Below, piece by piece: positions 61,757 to 64,000 of a stretch of 64,000 nucleotides of DNA. The notes beneath the pieces were generated by a model that was not told where the DNA came from, did not search any database, and saw only the letters and a program-made list of their open reading frames with translations. Origin of the DNA: Opitutia bacterium (GTDB taxonomy: Bacteria > Verrucomicrobiota > Verrucomicrobiia > Opitutales > Opitutaceae); the NCBI GenBank assembly GCA_947452315.1, contig CANGCX010000003.1:1-64000 (forward strand). Reading direction: 5' to 3'. Both the position numbers and the translations under genes were made by a program. Position 1 is the first letter of the stretch. Each line of letters opens with the position of its first letter.

Positions 61757-63141
61757 ACGTCCGCGCGGTCATTGTCGCGTTCGCGCTTTTTGGCCGCGTT
61801 TTTGCTACCGAAGCGGTGCCGGTTGGGATTCCTGTAGGTTCGGTTTGGGCGGGCAGTCCAGTTAGTTTCGCGTTGCTTACACACGCGGGCCGTCAGTTCG
61901 TAGCCTATTACGATGGCGATCGTCGTCTTACTGTTGCCGCGCGTGTGCTCCCAAGTGCGCAATGGATCACAGTACATCCTGAAGGGGTTTGGAACGACGC
62001 ACGCCAACGTCTATCTAACGTCACTGGCTGGGACAGTCACAACTTCCTACGCCTCGCCGTAGATCGTGCCGGTTGTCTGCATTTATCGGGCAATATGCAC
62101 GTGGATCCGCTCGTTTACTATCGCACTAAAACCCCACTCGATATTACCACATTTGAGCGCCTTGATCGTATGATCGGCGATCGCGAGACGCGTTGCACGT
62201 ATCCTGTTTTTTTCAAAAATGCAGCTGGCGATCTCCTCTTTCGCTATCGCGATGGTGCCAGTGGCAACGGCAGCGATCTATATAATATTTACGATACCGC
62301 GACCCGCGCGTGGCGACGCGTCTTGGATCAGCCTGTACTGGAAGGTGAAGGCCAGCGTAACGCCTACGCGCTCGATCCTGTGCTCGGGCCTGATGGACGC
62401 TTCCATCTCGTTTGGATGTGGCGCGATACGCCCGACTGCGCGACCAACAACACCCTTTCGTACGCTCGTAGCCGAGATTTTATCCATTGGGAAAATAGCC
62501 ACGGTGAATCCATCGCGTTGCCCATCACGATTACACGCGCTGAAATCATCGACGCTGCTAAACCGCATGAAGGCCTAATCAACATGACCTTTAATCTCGG
62601 TTTCGATGCGGAGCAAAATCCCCTCGTCGTTTTTCACCGCTACGACTCAGTCGGCCATTCGCAGGCTTTTATCGCGCGTCCTGTGAGCGACGCCATAATC
62701 GCGGCCGCCGGTTGGCGGGTGCAGCCGTTGAGTAAGTGGAACTTTAAATGGGCATTCTCCGGTGGTGGTTCGATTCCTGCCGAAGTCACGCTCGGTGCAC
62801 CGCACCTTGGGGCTGATGGATTTTTAACTGTGGATTTCAGCACGACGCACGCTGGAGCAGGGCGTTGGCGCGTGCGGGCGGATACACTGGAGCGAGTCTC
62901 CGAAGAACCGCCATTACCACCGGCGTTGCCTGCGAGTTTACAGCGCGTCGAATCCTCTTATCCTGGCCTAGAAATCCAATCACTTGTTTCGCGCTACGAA
63001 GGTCGCCGCTATGTGTTGCGCTGGGAAACGATGCCACGCAATCGCGACCTCCCGCGTGATGCGGCTCCGCCGCCTACGGCGCTCCGGATGTATGAACTGC
63101 CCGATGTCGAGGAGTCGTCGGCGACGCGGGTGGGTTCTTAA
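61753..63141 (+). CDS. BNR_4 repeat protein (possible polysaccharide-active, exported)
   Basis: A 462-residue exported beta-propeller of the BNR_4 type (signal [20 protein letters not shown]). Segments include [53 protein letters not shown]-like [22 protein letters not shown], and [15 protein letters not shown]. Relatives occur in ulvan- and rhamnose-glycan-degrading loci, and some are polysaccharide lyases. Enzymatic activity here is only a possibility. It is translationally coupled to the SDR gene. Confidence 0.82.
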   Translation: MNVRAVIVAFALFGRVFATEAVPVGIPVGSVWAGSPVSFALLTHAGRQFVAYYDGDRRLTVAARVLPSAQWITVHPEGVWNDARQRLSNVTGWDSHNFLRLAVDRAGCLHLSGNMHVDPLVYYRTKTPLDITTFERLDRMIGDRETRCTYPVFFKNAAGDLLFRYRDGASGNGSDLYNIYDTATRAWRRVLDQPVLEGEGQRNAYALDPVLGPDGRFHLVWMWRDTPDCATNNTLSYARSRDFIHWENSHGESIALPITITRAEIIDAAKPHEGLINMTFNLGFDAEQNPLVVFHRYDSVGHSQAFIARPVSDAIIAAAGWRVQPLSKWNFKWAFSGGGSIPAEVTLGAPHLGADGFLTVDFSTTHAGAGRWRVRADTLERVSEEPPLPPALPASLQRVESSYPGLEIQSLVSRYEGRRYVLRWETMPRNRDLPRDAAPPPTALRMYELPDVEESSATRVGS

Positions 63142-63212
63142 GCGAAAGGTGCCTTTTTTCAATTTTCGTTTTGGCTCGCGGCTAGGGTAGGGCGGCGGAC
63201 ACGGTATTAGGT

Positions 63213-64000
63213 ATGTTGCAGACGTGTCAGGCCGGTTTTGAATCAGTGCTCGTGCGTGAACTCACGGACGTGGGGCTTGCCGTGGCGGAGTCGGGGCCGG
63301 GCTGGGCCGTGGCTTCGGAGGTCGCGGCGGTGGCTGGGTTGGCTTTTCCGCACGTGACGATGCGAGGTGCGATTGAGCTCAAAGGCGAGTCGGTCAACGC
63401 GCTGGCGAATCAGATCGTCGAGTTTTTTCTGACGAGTCTGCGCGGCGAGCGTGTCGAGGCGGCGTGGCCTTGTGTATTTGGCGGGCCGGCGGAGCTGGTC
63501 GGGCTAGGACGCCGGATGAGCGGTGTGGAAAAAGCGTTTCACGAGCAGTTAAAAAAACGTCTAGCCCGCGTCGCCAAGCTTGCGGTGGCGGATCTGCCGC
63601 GTGGCCTTGGGGAAGCGCGGGGGCTGTTTGTTTGGTTTACGGATTTCGGGCGCGTGTATGTGGCGCGGGATGCGTTTATCCACGGACAACGTCGCATGGC
63701 TGATGACGACGCGGCGCCGTCGAGGAGTTATTTAAAAGTCGAAGAGGCTTTTGTGGTGCTCGGGATCGAGCCGCAGGAGGGCGAAACAGTCGTCGATCTC
63801 GGTGCGGCGCCGGGAGGCTGGAGTTACAGTGCAGCGAAACGCGGTGCACGCGTGATCGCGGTGGACAATGGTCCGCTCAAGGGCGGGGCGCTTGGAAATC
63901 CGTTGATTGAGCACCGCTTGGGCGATGCGTTTCATTTCAACTTTGAGGAGAACGTCGCTTACGACTGGATGTTTTGCGATCTACTCGAAGAACCACACCA
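63213..64000 (+). CDS. rlmM: RlmM-like 23S rRNA 2'-O-methyltransferase (3' partial)
   Basis: An open frame from ATG 63213 to the window edge, absent from the ORF track because its stop is outside. It encodes 262 residues so far, starting MLQTCQAGFESVLVREL. The N-terminal region is THUMP-like. The second part is an SAM methyltransferase of the RlmM/FtsJ type: SRSYLKVEEAF, then motif I VVDLGAAPGGWSYSAAKRGARVIAVDNGPLKG, and a later YDWMFCDLLEEP. RlmM methylates C2498 of 23S rRNA in Escherichia coli, and the site in this organism is inferred by homology only. Confidence 0.88.
   Translation, partial: MLQTCQAGFESVLVRELTDVGLAVAESGPGWAVASEVAAVAGLAFPHVTMRGAIELKGESVNALANQIVEFFLTSLRGERVEAAWPCVFGGPAELVGLGRRMSGVEKAFHEQLKKRLARVAKLAVADLPRGLGEARGLFVWFTDFGRVYVARDAFIHGQRRMADDDAAPSRSYLKVEEAFVVLGIEPQEGETVVDLGAAPGGWSYSAAKRGARVIAVDNGPLKGGALGNPLIEHRLGDAFHFNFEENVAYDWMFCDLLEEPH

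Overview
The window is about 64 kb of GC-rich bacterial chromosome. It most likely comes from the Verrucomicrobiota, and probably from an Opitutaceae-like lineage. This is inferred from gene content: several Planctomycetes/Verrucomicrobia-type cytochrome proteins (PSCyt1-DUF1549-DUF1553) paired with DUF1501 proteins, a PVC-type membrane-bound dehydrogenase/HEAT/cytochrome protein, a DUF2231-cytochrome-LRR protein and a short NuoG. No rRNA, tRNA, IS element, prophage or CRISPR array was recognised. Genes are densely packed with many 4-base ATGA overlaps, and most ORF-track lines are antisense shadows.

Layout. (1) 1-11864: the nuo operon from a 5'-truncated nuoD through nuoE-F-G-H-I-J-K-L-M-N (respiratory complex I), followed closely by a DUF429 protein, an unusual two-domain ThyX-like protein and a secreted hypothetical protein. 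(2) 14700-18386: a small coiled-coil protein, rarA, an FKBP-type lipoprotein and a YfcC-like transporter. (3) 18399-29969, minus strand: a six-gene block with two PSCyt1/DUF1549/DUF1553 + DUF1501 pairs, a Tat-exported NHL beta-propeller protein and a DUF2231-cytochrome-LRR protein. It is divergent from a dicarboxylate/amino-acid:cation symporter gene, and the shared 299-bp spacer holds two copies of a palindrome. (4) 31648-41115: a molybdopterin oxidoreductase, a membrane protein, hrpA, and a third, diverged PSCyt1/DUF1549/DUF1553 + DUF1501 pair. (5) 41166-49226: mostly housekeeping genes: dienelactone hydrolase, lipoprotein, ABC ATPase, ArsC-like protein, two hypotheticals, tatD, HPr, kdsB, carA and kamA.

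(6) 49227-49847 is the only long gene-free stretch. It holds two tandem copies of a roughly 150-nt structured element, each ending in a terminator-like hairpin, which I do not recognise as a known RNA. A clear TPP riboswitch with two consecutive terminators follows, and then a TonB-dependent receptor, which is therefore a predicted outer-membrane thiamine (or precursor) transporter. (7) 52082-63141: a pRiA4b ORF-3-like protein and a set of exported carbohydrate-related proteins: PQQ-type sugar dehydrogenase with a fused cytochrome c, DUF5060/DUF4038-type glycosidase, PVC heme-binding protein, GH10-like hydrolase, SDR and BNR_4 protein. An exported SAM methyltransferase is among them. The window ends inside an RlmM-like rRNA methyltransferase gene that the ORF track misses because its stop lies outside.

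Together the genes suggest a respiring heterotroph with a large exported c-type cytochrome inventory and glycan-oxidising or glycan-hydrolysing enzymes. The strongest leads for new biology are the tandem RNA elements at 49261-49605, the palindrome-flanked divergent promoter region at 29970-30268 that may co-regulate the six-gene cytochrome/DUF1501 block with a transporter, and the ThyX-like protein whose signature motifs are split between two halves.
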